Shown: positions 10,023 to 22,860, counted from the first letter of the stretch. The stretch: 64,000 nt of DNA from Panulirus ornatus (GCF_036320965.1 NC_092264.1:15552275-15616274); one strand, 5' to 3'. The notes: generated from the sequence alone by a model not told the origin. Program-made: numbers and translations.

Positions 10023-10025
<3 letters not shown>
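9326..10025. other. no recognisable gene
   Basis: No family recognised. A short purine-rich stretch at 9,700-9,800 and the region leading into the GA tract look unique. Confidence 0.45.

Positions 10026-10089
<64 letters not shown>
10026..10089. repeat. (GA)n microsatellite
   Basis: About 64 bp of AG dinucleotide. Confidence 0.98.
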
Positions 10090-10092
<3 letters not shown>

Positions 10093-10834
10093 ATAAAGAT
10101 GCCAGGAACAGATGTATTGGACTTCAGTGTGAGGACATGAGGGTTAGCAAGACCTAGAGAGGACAGAGGTTCTGTCGGTCTTGTATCATTTCATCGTGTC
10201 ATGATTTCATGAGGTGGCTCAGGCAAGCACAGACGCTTAGATCCCTAAAACCCGTCCTGTCTTCATCCCAGTGTTTGAAATGAACCACGAATTTCAGATC
10301 CTTTAAATGTTTTTACATTCCTTTTACTTTCGTGCATCTAGTTCGCTTGTCACGTCGAACTGAAAACACGCATTCCTAGAACATGGGTAAGTGAGGATAT
10401 TATCTATCTAAACACTAAGAAGAAACACAGTTTCCCATTTATTATAGACTTCTGTGGACGACGCCTCAGTGAGGATTGGCATCAGATGCGACAAATGAAC
10501 TCGACCCCAAATGGAACCAGATCCGACCCAGTTCGAAGTTGGGTTCGGGTTGATTTCGGAGTTTAAGATTCATTTGGTCATAGGGTTTCGATTCGGACCA
10601 GATTCGCTCGTGCAGCTTTATATCTCAGGTTACTATTGCTCAGTTCGGATCGGCTTCGGATCGGCTTATGTGAAGGTTCGACTTTGTTGTGAATCAATGA
10701 TGTACATAGGAAACCGGATGCTCACCTACCTCACATCTGCAGCAGATGTTAACTGTATGAACGTGTACACCAAGTGAAACTGTACCATTTAAGTATTGAT
10801 AAAATACCTGTCAAAGATCATCATGACATCATGA

Positions 10835-10837
<3 letters not shown>
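10090..10837. other. no recognisable gene; short TTCGG-rich patch
   Basis: Mostly unique. Between about 10,520 and 10,685 the sequence is enriched in ttcgg and ttcga words, reading like a strongly decayed short tandem repeat. No protein family recognised. Confidence 0.4.

Positions 10838-10905
<68 letters not shown>
10838..10905. repeat. (TA)n microsatellite
   Basis: About 66 bp of TA dinucleotide. Confidence 0.98.
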
Positions 10906-10906
<1 letters not shown>

Positions 10907-10929
10907 TGGGTTACAAATGCCTTGTGTGT

Positions 10930-10950
10930 GAAGGTGGTGATGGTGGTGGT

Positions 10951-10982
<32 letters not shown>
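10930..10982. repeat. compound (GGT)n-(GT)n microsatellite
   Basis: A short tggtga/tggtgg run followed by about 30 bp of GT dinucleotide. Confidence 0.9.
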
Positions 10983-12000
10983 GGTGTGTAAATTTCCTCT
11001 CCCGTTCACTGGAGTTTGATTGTTATAGTTTCGTGGTAAACTATGTTCAGGAAACAGCATCAGTCTGATGTTTGCTGTGATGTGTGTGCCTGAGTCGCTG
11101 ATAACCGAATTTAGAGTTTAGATTTGTCCCGTGTCTCTTGTGGTGGGGGGTGCTTCTGTCTGAACTGCTTTTATTTGGTATATGAGTCTTGCAACGTGTG
11201 CGGAGGGGGAGGGAGGTAGTTTTATGTTGTATAGCTTTTTTATGACTTTGTCGGGTGTTTTTGGTTTAGCTAGGTTGGTTGATAGTGTGTTCATGGATCG
11301 TGAGATGGCAGACTGTAAGGAGTAGGGGGTCTGTGTTGTATGAGTGTTGTGGAGTAGTGATTCAATGTACTGTGTTCATGTAGGCTCCTCAGCTTGCCCA
11401 GTTGTGTGCATTCGTTCGTTTGGTGTGTGGGTGTGTGTGGGTTGGATGGGTTCGGTGGCTTGTTCTCAGGGTGGGTTAGTGGTCAGAGGAGATCGTGTTA
11501 AGCATTGCAGGTGGACCTTCTCAGCAGAGCTGGTGTGCTGGAGGTAACGTGTGGTGAGGTTGGCTGCCGGATTTGGTTTGGATGGGGATGGTCTGGTCGA
11601 AGGTTGGTTGCGTAGACTGATGATGTGGATATGGGACCATGCAGGCTGATGGCCGTTGAAACAACCTCTACACAGGTGGATGGTGGGTGTGTTGGTCAGG
11701 TTGTCTAGCTGAAGAACGTACCTGGTGATGCATTATGGCTGGAGCTGTGTGCACTCATATTTCTCATGGATATTTCAATTTGTTGTGACCGTCAGCAGTT
11801 TTGTGCACTGAGTGTGGTGTGTCTGAATGGGATTATTTGGTGTATAGGTGTTATGAGACCTCCTCCTTGTGTATGCTATCTTGTCTTAGGGGTGTGTTGT
11901 TATAGAAGGGAAGGAAGGTACTTCTGGGTGTAAGTCTGGTTTCTTGGATGAGATGCTCTTCGTGTTTTAGAGTGGGTTGAGTATGTCAGTGTTTGTGTGT
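10983..12000. other. GT-rich, no recognisable gene
   Basis: One kilobase biased to G and T on the + strand with no clear period. It may be a decayed minisatellite. No conserved protein is visible. Confidence 0.4.
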
Positions 12001-12189
12001 GGTGCCACTGGGGTAAAGTTGTAAAATTCAGGTATGAATGGGGTTCTATGAAGTAATAATGTTAGTTTCTGTTGAGTGGGCATTTATACTTTGTGGTGCC
12101 ACTGGGGTATAGTAGTAAAATTTGGGTATGAATGCGGTTCTATGAAGTAATAATGTTAGTTTCTGCTGAGTGGGTATTTATACTTTGTG
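12001..12189 (+). repeat. 94-bp tandem duplication
   Basis: Two direct copies of a 94-bp unit: the ggtgccactggggta motif starts at 12,001 and again at 12,095. The copies differ at only a few bases, so the duplication is fairly recent. A third copy starts near 12,189 but is cut off after tactttgtg. Confidence 0.9.
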
Positions 12190-13324
12190 CTGGTCTTTGC
12201 TGAGCGTTTGTGCTGGGAATATGTTGGCTTCGATGGGTATGGCCAGAGCTCTGAGTTATCATTTAGGAACCAAATCACCAACATACCTTCTCCGAACTAA
12301 ACACGAACATATTCATAAAGCACTACTCAAAAATTAGCCACAAACCTACCTCACCCCTGAATCCTGAACAAGACAGCCTTGAGGGAACCACACCAAATCC
12401 AGTCCGAAACGATTAATGGCGTACAAGTCACTCCACTGTCACTCACGACCTCATTTAAAACCTTAAGGAACTCTCCAACATCATGTCTTGACAATATATC
12501 AAGAGTTTCCATAAAACGCTTCAGCTCAATAGCAGTCCACGTAGTCACGAGCAACTTCAACCCCTCCCGCTATACACAACAAAATCCTGAACATCAGGAA
12601 ACTTGCCAGCGTAGTACCCATCCTATAACCCTCCATGATACTCCACTCCCCCTTTTCCCTTCATATGTTATTGCCTGTCGTTGAGGATCGAAACCTCTCG
12701 AAGACCTGATCTGCAACACAGTTTAATCAACATAAACCAACACCCTGCTGCCAAAAGTTACATGAACCTATTATAACACATCCTCTATGGCTTCAGTCAA
12801 AGCCATACTTCCCGCCAGCACCGCTTTAATACAAATAGAAAACGGTGTCTCGTCTCGTCCCCCCACAACCCATCCTTACACAAAAGATTCTTTACGTCAC
12901 CTCGGGGGAAAAATAATGACGAAAAGATGGTAAGCCAATTTCGTGGCTGACCGTCAAGGCGGAGTCGTACACAAAGGCTTTAGGTCTACAATCCTCTTGT
13001 TTTACAAAGGGATCTCTCCCCCGAGAGCAATTCTTTCTCCGGCCACCTCCCACCACCCCTTCAATCTCCTTTTCACTGACCTTCCAACCGCTCGTGGAGG
13101 TCGTAGTGGGCAAACCCTCTTATATACAGGTGATCCCAGAATCACACAGCACCAGGACATTATTCTAGGGACAACGACACACACGCAACGCTACATTACA
13201 CTGGTAGGACGCAGGTTCACTCACAACTGAATGTCCATATCCCCAGAGAAGTACACTTTCACACTCGATACCCCAGATATCTGTTCACATCCCATACCTC
13301 ACCCCCCAGACACATTTTGAACAG
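12190..13324. other. no recognisable gene
   Basis: Unique-looking sequence. Open frames at 12,379-12,684 and 12,943-13,230 lack any recognised domain. Confidence 0.4.
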
Positions 13325-13500
13325 TTACTCACTCCTGTTCATCAGAGCTCCACAGTCAGTCACTCCTGTTCATCAGAGCTCCACCCACAGTCAGTCACTC
13401 CTGTTCACCAGAGCTCCACCCACAGTCAGTCACTCCTGTTCACCAGAGCTCCACCCACAGTCAGTCACTCCTGTTCATCAGAGATCCACATGACTTTCAC
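13325..13500. repeat. 31/35-bp minisatellite, about 5 copies
   Basis: Units built on cactcctgttcatcagagctcca followed by a cagtcagt spacer. The period is 35 bp where the CCCA insertion is present (the ccacccacag motif starts at 13,381 and 13,416) and about 31 bp in the first units. Confidence 0.93.
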
Positions 13501-15364
13501 TCCCTACACAACAAACATGAACACAAGGACAGTGAAGAAAGTGGACGATTGAAAAAAAAAAAAAACCACTTGCCAGCAGCTGTTTAGCACGAAAGAATGA
13601 CACTCCTCATTATCCTGGGTCATTTTACAGCTCCGATCTATACTACACATGACCACCATAGTCATACACCGTGCCGGAAGCGGCAAAACACGGGTGTATG
13701 CAGGACTCTGAACATACATACCCCGGCTGCTTGCCCACCACAACATACAGTGCCTGGACAGTGAAACATAAATACTTTCATTGAGAATCTCACCTCACTA
13801 TTCTCAATACTCAGTTCTGTGCCGTAAAACTAGTTCTCACTCACGCAAGACACACTTCAGAACTCATTATGAACCCCATGTAGAAACGAATATCTTACTT
13901 TTACGTCATATTTCAGTAGCGTATACATCAAAAATTCCAACACCCCCCCCCTTCCATCCAACAAACATAACAACAAAATATTTACTTATTTGGATGATTG
14001 GACATGCACTAAGATTCTGAATCCAACGATTAAACTCCACTCTTCCTCGCACACACTTTTTCTGGAAACGACACTCCCCAGGCATGTTCGAGTTATGCAT
14101 TCTCTTTGGCATTCTGGACTTCACCCATCTGTTCATCATGACAAGCACGTATTCAACATAGCAAAACAGCTCTCGTACCCAGAATGCAATTACCAGTGTA
14201 GGAAACACAAACCATTGCCTCTCAGTAATCCTGGACTCACCCCACACGTCACCATACCGTTTGAACTGTGGTCCTGCGCCCCGGTTGTGGCCAGCCAGCC
14301 AGCCAGCCCGAGTCTTGCTTGAGCCCCAGAGAAGTGGGCCCTGAGGCAGGAAGGTTAGGTTGGGGTAACATTAGGTATCACACACAGTAGAGAGAAAGCC
14401 AATGATGCAAATATCAATACGAGATTGATAAGTAAATAACAAGTTACTGTACCATTACAACATTAGCTACCCATGAACATCAACTTCATGAATATACTGG
14501 GAATTACTTGGAAGTCAGACTATACATATTTTACCAATATATCATTAGATATTATTCCAAGGGCGCATATGACGCAGTCAAGGTCAACAGTGGAATATTT
14601 AGCGGGGCTTGGCTATGGGTGGTAGGCAACGTTGTTAGGGAGACGATGTCTACGAGTGAGGCAGTTCTCTTCAGAAAAAGAAATTCTGATAAACGTTTTA
14701 ATTTTTTTAATGTACGTAGACAATCATGTCGTCTTTACATTAGCGTTATACCTGCTGGAACGAAGAGAGAGAGAGTTAGTTTTGCAAATGCCACTCTGTC
14801 ATTCGTGTGATCCGAACCAAACCTAGCCACAACACACCGAATTCTAACACAAAAACCTGAAATTCCCGGATTCGGGTACGGATTAGGATTGGCCAGTCCC
14901 AACGTAAATGAAACTAACGAAGATGGAGGCGGCCATAAGAGCCAGGATCAATGGCAAAGTACAGTTAGGCACAGAATTTCCTGGACTCATTTGCCAACGT
15001 TTGGCATCAGCCCATACGTTTGTTGGTTTAGGTGAACGTTTGTTGGTTTTAGGTGAACCTTTCCATGCGTGTAAGGGAACTGACTGGATAATAATCGCTG
15101 AATGCAGTTCCTCAGTATCTATACAGTCTTAAGAATGTGGAGGAAAATTGACATTCGATGTAGAGTAACTGAGTTTACCTCCTTTGGAAAGCTAGAAGCA
15201 AAGAATACAATGTCTGTAGTCTTTATGTATCAGCTTAGTATCAGGGTATAGGAAGCCTAGTTATTATGGCTTCGTATATCCTTCTTCTGCTGAAGCTTTG
15301 GTCTATCACTTTCATTCCAGAAGTTGCGTCCATTTCTGCAACACTGTGGACTTGCTGTTGTTTG
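13501..15364. other. no recognisable gene
   Basis: About 1.9 kb of unique-looking DNA. Short open frames (for example 13,990-14,322 and 14,508-14,810) have no recognised domain. There is a small direct duplication (gaacgtttgttggttt) at about 15,033-15,065. Confidence 0.4.
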
Positions 15365-15905
15365 ACTTGTGAAAGACGTGGCTGGGAAGGGTGTGTTGTC
15401 TGGTAGGGAAGGATGTGCTGTGTGCCAGGGGAGGATGTGTTGTCTGGTAGAGAAGGGTGTGTTGTATGGAATGCGGGGTGGGGTGTGTTGTCTGGCAGGG
15501 GGAAGGTCTGTAGTGTGGCAGAAGAGAGTGCGTTGTGTGGCATTGAAAGATGTTCTATGTGGCAGGGGAAGGTATATTTTGTGGCATGAAGAGGGTGTGT
15601 TGTGTGGCAGGGAAGGGTATATTGTGTAGCAGGGGAGGGTGTGTTGCAAAAAAAAAGGTGTGTTGTGTGGTAGGGGAAGGTACGTTGTTTGGCAGGGGAA
15701 AGTGTGTTGTGTTTGAGGGGAGGGTGTGTTATGTTGCAGGGGAGCATGTGTGTGGTAGGGGTGGAAGTGTCGTGTGGCAGGGGAGGGTGTGTTGTGAGGA
15801 TGGGAAGGGTGAGTCACGCGGCAGGGGAAGGGTGTGTAGTATGGTAAGGGAGGGTATATTGTGTAGCAGGTGGAGAGTGTGTTGTGTGGAGGAAGTCATG
15901 CATGT
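15365..15905 (+). repeat. diverged G/T-rich minisatellite
   Basis: Loose tandem repeats of about 20-25 bp built on gtgtgttgtgtggcagggga with many substitutions and small indels. It is older and less homogenised than the arrays at 3.2 or 50.5 kb. The opposite strand gives Thr/His/Pro-rich frames that are artefacts. Confidence 0.85.
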
Positions 15906-16172
15906 TTGTGGTGGGGGTGCGCAATGTTAAAATCGCCAGAACCGTCTGGCCAGGTTTGTTAACCGCTGGTAACACTGTTACGTATTTCTGTTTACACACC
16001 AAAACGAAGGTCTTCTCTTTACAAAGATTACTTCCCCAAGTCGCCTTCCGTCATGCCATTAACAATGGCTGACCCCCAAAAATCACTGACGCATTCGCCT
16101 GTAATTCAAGGACGCATCCTTGAACTCCGAGCATCGCCCTAACAGAAGAAAATTCTTTGAAGCTTCGTTTTA

Positions 16173-16173
<1 letters not shown>
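15906..16173. other. no recognisable gene
   Basis: Short unique stretch between the minisatellite and a TA tract. Nothing recognised. Confidence 0.4.

Positions 16174-16245
<72 letters not shown>
16174..16245. repeat. (TA)n microsatellite
   Basis: About 70 bp of TA dinucleotide. Confidence 0.98.
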
Positions 16246-16246
<1 letters not shown>

Positions 16247-16363
16247 GCAGTTCTGCAGGGTCTAGTGAAATCCAAATGAATTAAACATATTTCAAGATGA
16301 TTAATTTCGATATGGTCTTAAAAGAATCTATTTGCTCATTATTTCGTACGCAAGAATGGATTG

Positions 16364-16400
16364 CGTATTGTAGCGGTCACGTTGTGACCGCTACAATACG
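16364..16400. repeat. perfect 17-bp inverted repeat with 3-nt loop
   Basis: Arms 16,364-16,380 (cgtattgtagcggtcac) and 16,384-16,400 are exact reverse complements around a GTT loop. Pairing stops abruptly at both ends. A stem this clean and GC-containing is unlike the simple repeats nearby. No gene adjoins it, so a role is unknown. Confidence 0.95.
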
Positions 16401-18756
16401 AAGATGCGTAGGGTTGGGACAGGATACTACGTGTATGTAATGTCTCCGCTGAGGTATCGTGATCTCTCCCTCAAGGTCTCGTAATATCCTCCCCCTCAGG
16501 TATCGTATGCAGACTCTGTGTCGACGTGAGGGGTAGCAGCGATTAAAGTCAGAATCAGCAAAAAGTTCCTCCTAAAAACAATTTCATGTATCATCATTTT
16601 CGTTGTAGTTCAGCCGATTTCCTTTACTGTACAATCTACAACTTAGTTAAGTAGTTTGTTCAGGACACCATAGATTGCTTGATGTTACCCATGTAGTCAA
16701 CGTCTGTAAGGGACGGTACAAGCGAGGGGTGTTAAGTGAATATGACGTGTCGGAGGGTGTGAGCCAGGCTTGCTGTGGGTTAGCGTCCCAGTTGATGCAT
16801 TGTTGCACCCAAAGCCAAAGAAATAACTCACCACAGAAGCTTTTTTGATAGTATTTAAGCTTAGTGTCTTAATAGATTTCCAGCTGGATAGATGTACAGT
16901 CTTGAATACCCCGGAGCTGAGCGCTGTAGGCGTTTTTAAGTTGTTATTCACCCTGTCCTGCGGCCATGGACGTGCAGTGAAGGTTTGTTGACATTTGGAC
17001 ACGTCAGGCATGCAAACCACAGCCTCTCAGGGCTACCAACCCTCCCCCACCGGAGTGTTGGGCTAGGGTGTGCACAAATGAGGCTGGCAGTTACCAACAT
17101 CATAAAACTAGCGATTGCAAAACACAATATTTGACTTCATATCGGCTTAACCGCAAGTTGGGGTGGAATTTTTTTGAATTTTTTTTGTAAAAGATTATAA
17201 AAGATATTTTGGAAACGTCCGTTTTTTAGTTTGCATCCGCGACTCATGTGTAGTGTATGGTCTGTTACAGAAAATGTACAGAATGGAAATATTGGGTGAA
17301 ATGCTACTTTTTTTTTTTTTGTTATTCCTGTCTGCAATTGTGATATGGAAAGCACTGGCTTTTTCGTGTGGGAACTGGTTTTTATGATGAGGGTATGATG
17401 GTTGACGAGTGGAGTAAAAAAATGTCATACTTTTATGTAATTAAGAAGGTTACGTCCATATTGACGTCTCGCCGAACTGTGGTATATCAAAAGTTTTACT
17501 TTTAACAAAATCTGGTATGTTTATTAACGTGTCCTACAGTTCTGTGCTGAGGGAAATCTTTTGCACACCTTCATACGGTATCTCCTTCAGCTGCATTTCA
17601 CGCCCTTATTTCGCAGTTATTGCGTCTATCTTTAATATGGAAATGATCATAAGTTATTGGAATAATCTAACGTTAACTCTTCCCAGAGTCTCCGCACTTT
17701 TAGACCAATTAATCATAGTTGTTTTTGGACTTTGTTCAAACCAGTAGTTCCTTGCTGTCGGCATTAGTTTTTCTGCCCTTTTTTGTATTCACTCTAACCT
17801 AGTCTGAATATGATCTAACGAGGACTGCGTAAAGAGCAAATACCGTGTTTCGGTATTTAGTGTATATTTCCAGTTATGAAACTTAATATTGTTTGCTTTA
17901 TCATATTTACTTAGGTATTGCTTTTCGTATTTTTACTTTCATGAGTTCATGACGATTACGTGTTTGTGTTTAGTATCATTGTTGACGAAGATGCTTTACT
18001 CTGCAGCTGTCTGTTGTGAAGTCCATGCGTTGTGTCTCTGTTCGCTCCATCAATGTGTGTCTAGATATGATATAACAGAACCTCAGGACCTCAATCTCCA
18101 GGGGCTTCTACAGCGTCAAGACTGCGCAACAATCAGTTGCAGGGAAAGGGATAGACTCTTCTGGAGTCAGAAGTTCTTCGACGAGCATTGTGTGTACTCC
18201 GAGGATTCAACCTTCCCAAAGGTGACTTTTCACTCGCTGCGTGACCACAAGCATGCGGAGCCCGGTAACGTCCCTGAATGTATTTGAATGAATAGACACT
18301 TTCCCTTGTTTTTGGGGGGTATTATTGCCCAATATCTAGTGGTGGAAATGATGACCTTTGCCATGGTGAGTCCTGTGGCTAGGCTAACTAGCCAATCAGA
18401 TGGTTCCTCGTTTACTCTTGCTGGATATTTTCAGTCCGTCCGTCCATGATCCACGCGCAGGCTGGAGGTCTCCTGTCGTGTGTCTTTATGCCACCTTTTC
18501 TATGGTGCTCTGCTGACAGCTTTTTCTGGTGGGAAGGTCTTGGATATAGAACATTTATAGGATAGGGATGAAAAGGAAGGGAGAGCGACAAGGGAGAGAA
18601 GGTTGATGGAGAAGGAGGGGGCTCAGTAGGGAGGGAGGAGTTGTAGGGAAGGAGGAGGGAGGAGTCGTAGGGAAGGAGTTTACGAAAGGTTGGCCGGAGA
18701 GGAAGAACGACGAGCAAGGAGTTTGTCTCTGGTGCGTGAAGCAGAAGGGGCGGGGG
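16401..18756. other. no recognisable gene
   Basis: About 2.3 kb without tandem arrays. An AT-rich part (17,100-17,950) has T and A runs. Open frames at 17,517-17,747 and 17,889-18,287 were read, and neither shows a domain I know. Old, unrecognisable transposon sequence is possible. Confidence 0.4.
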
Positions 18757-19150
18757 AGGCGGTCAGTGGTGGTGCTAGGTGCGGTCAGTGGTGGTGCTAG
18801 GTGCGGTCAGTGGTGGTGCTAGGTGCGGTCAGTGGTGGTGCTAGGTGCGGTCAGTGGTGGTGCTAGGTGCGGCCAGTGGTGATGCTAGGTGCGGTCACTG
18901 GTGGTGCTAGGTGCGGCCAGTGGTGGTGCTAGGTGCGGCCAGTGGTGGTGCTAGGTGCGGCCAGTGGTGATGCTAGGTGCGGTCACTGGTGGTGCTAGGT
19001 GCGGCCAGTGGTGGGCTGCGGTCAGTGGTGGCTGGGGAAGTGGCTTGTGGTAGCAGGGGCTGCGGCCGGTGGTGGCGGGGGCTGATGCCACTGGTGGAGG
19101 GGGGCTGCGGTCAGTGGTGGAGAGGGGGCTGATGCCAGTGGTGGAGGGGG
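18757..19150 (+). repeat. 22-bp minisatellite, degenerating to the right
   Basis: Units of gcggtcagtggtggtgctaggt repeated with a 22-bp period from 18,757 to about 19,015, with alternating ggTca/ggCca and gTgg/gAtg variants. It is followed to about 19,150 by looser gctgcggtcagtggtgg units. Confidence 0.95.
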
Positions 19151-19242
19151 TGCGCACCCAAGATTTGTGCTGTAAGAGGGAAGGGATGGCGCCGTCTGCT
19201 GATCTTTTACACAAACACTTCAGGAGCCGCGCGTCGCCTTCC

Positions 19243-19243
<1 letters not shown>

Positions 19244-19289
<46 letters not shown>
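19244..19289. repeat. (GT)n microsatellite
   Basis: About 45 bp of GT dinucleotide. Confidence 0.97.
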
Positions 19290-19292
<3 letters not shown>

Positions 19293-19559
19293 TGTTATTA
19301 CCTGCTATCGCTTGAACGGAGGAAACGCTACACTGGTGAGGCTTCGCCTTGTCTCTTTCTGTCGTCCTGGATTTCGAATCTTCGGTGGTTGTCGCACTTG
19401 CTTCCCCAGCACTGAGTCCCACACGTCTGCAGCTCCGTTGTTGAGGGAGAGTCTGCCCCTCGTCCTCCCAAACGCCTCTCTTCTTTAACGGCCTTGGTCT
19501 CCAAAGTCTCTCTGGTCTCCATGGTCTCCTAGGTCGTCTCCATTTTTACGGGGTTAAAC

Positions 19560-19745
19560 TGTCCCATTGGCTGTACACGGTATATTGCAATCTTGCATTG
19601 ATTCGCACTTTTATACGATTTTCACACCACCAGACACGTACAGTTATGAATGAACCACGTTTGACGCATGATTGACGTAGGTTATGAATAGCAGCGTTCC
19701 CAGTGTTAAGCCTTGAGGGATCCCATCCATCGCCCAGCTTGAGGA
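19560..19745 (-). pseudogene. decayed Jockey/CR1-like reverse transcriptase fragment
   Basis: The minus strand translates as GIPQGLTLGTLLFITYVNHA, then a stop, a diverged remnant of the FADD box region, and further on CESMQDCNI. In the Jockey/CR1 group the order is GIPQGSVLGPLLF.IYINDLP, then FADDTK, then a conserved N..QDC motif, so block order and spacing fit. Stops and lost catalytic residues mark it as dead. Confidence 0.7.
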
Positions 19746-20528
19746 ACCTCCCCTGACATGCGATCTCTATTCCCTCCCATTTCAGTAGCTGTCGTGCATT
19801 TTGCCAGCCCTCCTCTTAACCCCCCAGCTTGGACGTCCGAGCTTCACCCCTTACTCACCAGAGCGATGTTGTATCCAAGACCAACTGTTCGTCTTAAGGA
19901 TACAAGATTCGCTCACGCTCCTCCTCCTCCTCCTCCTCTTTTTCCTGCGATGTTACTTTACCATCTCATCGAAATCTAGTCGCCTTCTGTATCCATGTTG
20001 TCTCCCATTTAAGCAGCTTATGACGTGCGGAACTCCTCTATCTGCTTTTTGATTATCTTATGGAGTATCCAGTCCATCATACTACGTCTTCCAGCTTTCC
20101 TGAAGATTTGTGCTGTGTCCACTCATCATGGTGAGTCGTCAGCCTTGCTTAGATTGCGTCTTGTCGTGTCCCTTCCATCAACACCATGGGATAGGAAGCC
20201 ATGACATCTGTCGTCTATGGCTTGGTTGGGCAAGTTCAAAGCACTTGTGTATTTTTCAATCTTTTTCTTTATTTTTCAGCCATGTAGCCAAATCAGTTTC
20301 AACTCTTTCTCTGCCTCGCTGGAGCCATTCTGGATCTTACTTGACTCTCGTTTTATTTTCCCAGATAAAGACATGGCTCTCCGGTACGAAGGGAGGGTGG
20401 GTGAGGGGGTCTTTGTATGCGGCTGAGTGAAGGGCCTGTAGTCACAAGCTACACTTCAGACGGGTGGACGTGTGTTTGGCAGTGTTGACACAGGTTTAAC
20501 GGGGTTTGCCCACCCATCAATGACGACG

Positions 20529-20529
<1 letters not shown>
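19746..20529. other. no recognisable gene
   Basis: Possibly more decayed LINE sequence upstream of the RT remnant in its reading direction, but I cannot align it to any family by eye. Confidence 0.35.

Positions 20530-20582
<53 letters not shown>
20530..20582. repeat. (GT)n microsatellite
   Basis: About 52 bp of GT dinucleotide. Confidence 0.98.
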
Positions 20583-20585
<3 letters not shown>

Positions 20586-21148
20586 TCCCCTCCTGTCAGT
20601 ATGTTTACTGCTTATATACAGGCAGGAATGTGTGGTGGCCTGTGTGCAGTATTATGTATATGTGTCATGCAAGTATATACGTATATCCCTGGGAAGAGGT
20701 TTGACATTAAACTACCCTCGTACCTTCTGCGTGTTATAGAGGGCAGTTAGAAGGGGCGTGAGATGGGTGTGGCTGGAACTCCAACCCTCCTGTATTATCA
20801 CTTTGCAAAAGAAGGCAAAGGGGAAAGGAGCCAAGCCGGGAAATATCATCCAGGGATTATTCGTCCTGTTCCAGAAGCTACCTCCCTACGGCAGGAAACG
20901 GCGAAAGCGTAACGAAGACGTTACACGGGTTAGATGTCTTAAAGGAACAACACTCGGGTCATAAATGTCAGAAACTGCATATGGATGACGACAGGAAGAC
21001 ACCTCTCGTCCCTTCAGTGCATCGGGGATCCGACTCGACCTTCTCGTCGCTCTACAAGACATCACTGGGCGTATAAAGACGATCAGACACCAGAAACGCC
21101 ATTAGTTTCGGAGGGAATGTGGTGGATACGTGACCACATGAAACACTG
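20583..21148. other. no recognisable gene
   Basis: Unique-looking sequence. Nothing recognised. Confidence 0.4.
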
Positions 21149-21277
21149 TTCGAAGCGACTGAATATGAAGCATCTCCGACGGCCTCCTGTGTTCGAAGCG
21201 ACTGAATATGAAGCATCTCCGACGGCCTCCTGTGTTCGAAGCGACATAATATGAAGCATCTCCGACGGCCTCCTGAT
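21149..21277 (+). repeat. 43-bp triplication
   Basis: Three direct copies of a 43-bp unit starting ttcgaagcga at 21,149, 21,192 and 21,235. The first two are identical and the third has a few changes in its first half and last bases. Confidence 0.95.
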
Positions 21278-21995
21278 CCCCCAGTAGCAGACGCGTCGCC
21301 CTTGAGCTAAACTGGTTAACATATATTTCCCGAACAGGAATAGAAGCTGTCCTCCTGGGGGTTTGCTGAGCGTCCCCACCTCACATAACCAAGGCTGTCT
21401 CCCCGCGCGTCAAGTGTTGTCATGCATCAGGGGGCTTCATGGAGCGAGGCTTGGGGCAGCATTTTATGGCTGACGTCTATTGGCGAAGCAACGCCTTCGG
21501 TAGGATGCGGTTTTAAGGAAGGAACGGTGTCTTCTCCTTCAGGATGCGTCAGCTGTGCTCTGAGAACCTGGCGGTCAGTATGGGAAATACACAGGACTGT
21601 TGAAAGGGAGGGAGGGACCGGCAGCTAATTTGGACTTGGTCTGACGATTGTCATGGTGAGGGATTGGTAGGCTTAGCGCCTCCGGGAAGGGGGATGACCC
21701 AGGAGGAGAGTTTGGTGGTGGGGCCAGTGGTTCCTACAGGAGTGGCTGCTGCCGATGGTGTCCTGAAGTATAAGACGGAGCTCGCTGACGACTGTCTCAG
21801 AAGGAAAAGAAAAAAAGAGAAAAAGAATCCATGTCCAATTTGGGATTGTGAGTGGCTAAGTCCTGAGTGTGTAATGGAACTCCTTAAGCTCAGTGTCGTC
21901 CCCTGAGGGACGCCACTGTATCTTACCACTCGTAAAGTGCTCTGGCTCTGGCCTGCTGGTCGTTGCTCCTGACTGCTCACTAAAGACGGCGGCTG
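21278..21995. other. no intact gene; possible RT trace
   Basis: Reading the minus strand near 21,915-21,885 gives SGVPQGTTLSL, which resembles the RT block SGVPQGSVL, but no FADD box or other RT block follows. This may be a further very decayed LINE or a coincidence. Confidence 0.3.
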
Positions 21996-21997
21996 TT

Positions 21998-22860
21998 GCC
22001 TGGTCGTGGTGATGTTGCCTGGTGGTGGTCGTGGTGGTGTTTCCTGGTGGTGGTCGTGGTGATTGCCTGGTCGTGGTCGTGTTGCCTGGTCATGGTCGTG
22101 GTGGTGTTGCCTGGTGGTGGTCGTGATGGTGTTGCCTGGTCATGGTCGTGGTGGTGTTGCCTGGTGGTGGTCGTGGTGGTGTTGCCTGGTGGTGGTCGTG
22201 GTGGTGTTGCCTGGTGGTGGTCGTTGTGGTGTTGCCTGGTGGTGGTCGTGGTGGTGTTGCCTGGTGGTGGTCGTGGTGGTGTTGCCTGGTCATGGTCGTG
22301 GTGGTGTTGCCTGTTGGTTGTCGTGGTGGTGTTGCCTGGTGGTGGTCGTGGTGGTGTTGCCTGGTGGTGGTCGTGGTGGTGTTGCCTGGTCATGGTCGTG
22401 GTGGTGTTGCCTGGTGGTGGTCGTGGTGGTGTTGCCTGGTGGTGGTCGTGGTGGTGTTGCCTGGTGGTGGTCGTGGTGGTGTTGCCTGGTGGTGGTCGTG
22501 GTGGTGTTGCCTGGTCATGGTCGTGGTGGTGTTGCCTGTTGGTGGTCGTGGTGGTGTTTTCTGGTGGTGGTCGTGGTGGTGTTGCCTGGTCATGGTCGTG
22601 GTGGTGTTGCCTGGTGGTGGTCGTAGTGATGTTGCCTGGTCGTGGTCGTGGTGATTGCCTGGTGGTGGTCGTGGTGATGTTGCCTGGTGGTGTTCGTGGT
22701 GGTGTTGCCTTGTGGTGGTCGTGCTGATGTTTCCTGGTCGTGGTCGTGGTGATGTTGCCTGGTGGTGGTCATGGTGATGTTGCCTGATGGTGGTCGTGTT
22801 GGTGTTGCCTGGTCGTGGTCGTGGTGATGTGGTGTGGGTCGTAGTGATGTGGCCTGGGTC
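21998..22860 (+). repeat. 25-bp minisatellite, about 34 copies
   Basis: Units of ggtggtgttgcctggtggtggtcgt type with a 25-bp period (gttgcctgg at 22,156 and 22,181). Main variants are tggTGGtcg/tggTCAtgg and gtggtg/gtgatg. The period is not a multiple of 3 and stops are absent, so every frame stays open over hundreds of bases (Trp/Val/Gly-rich on +, Thr/His/Pro-rich on -). Not a gene. Confidence 0.97.
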
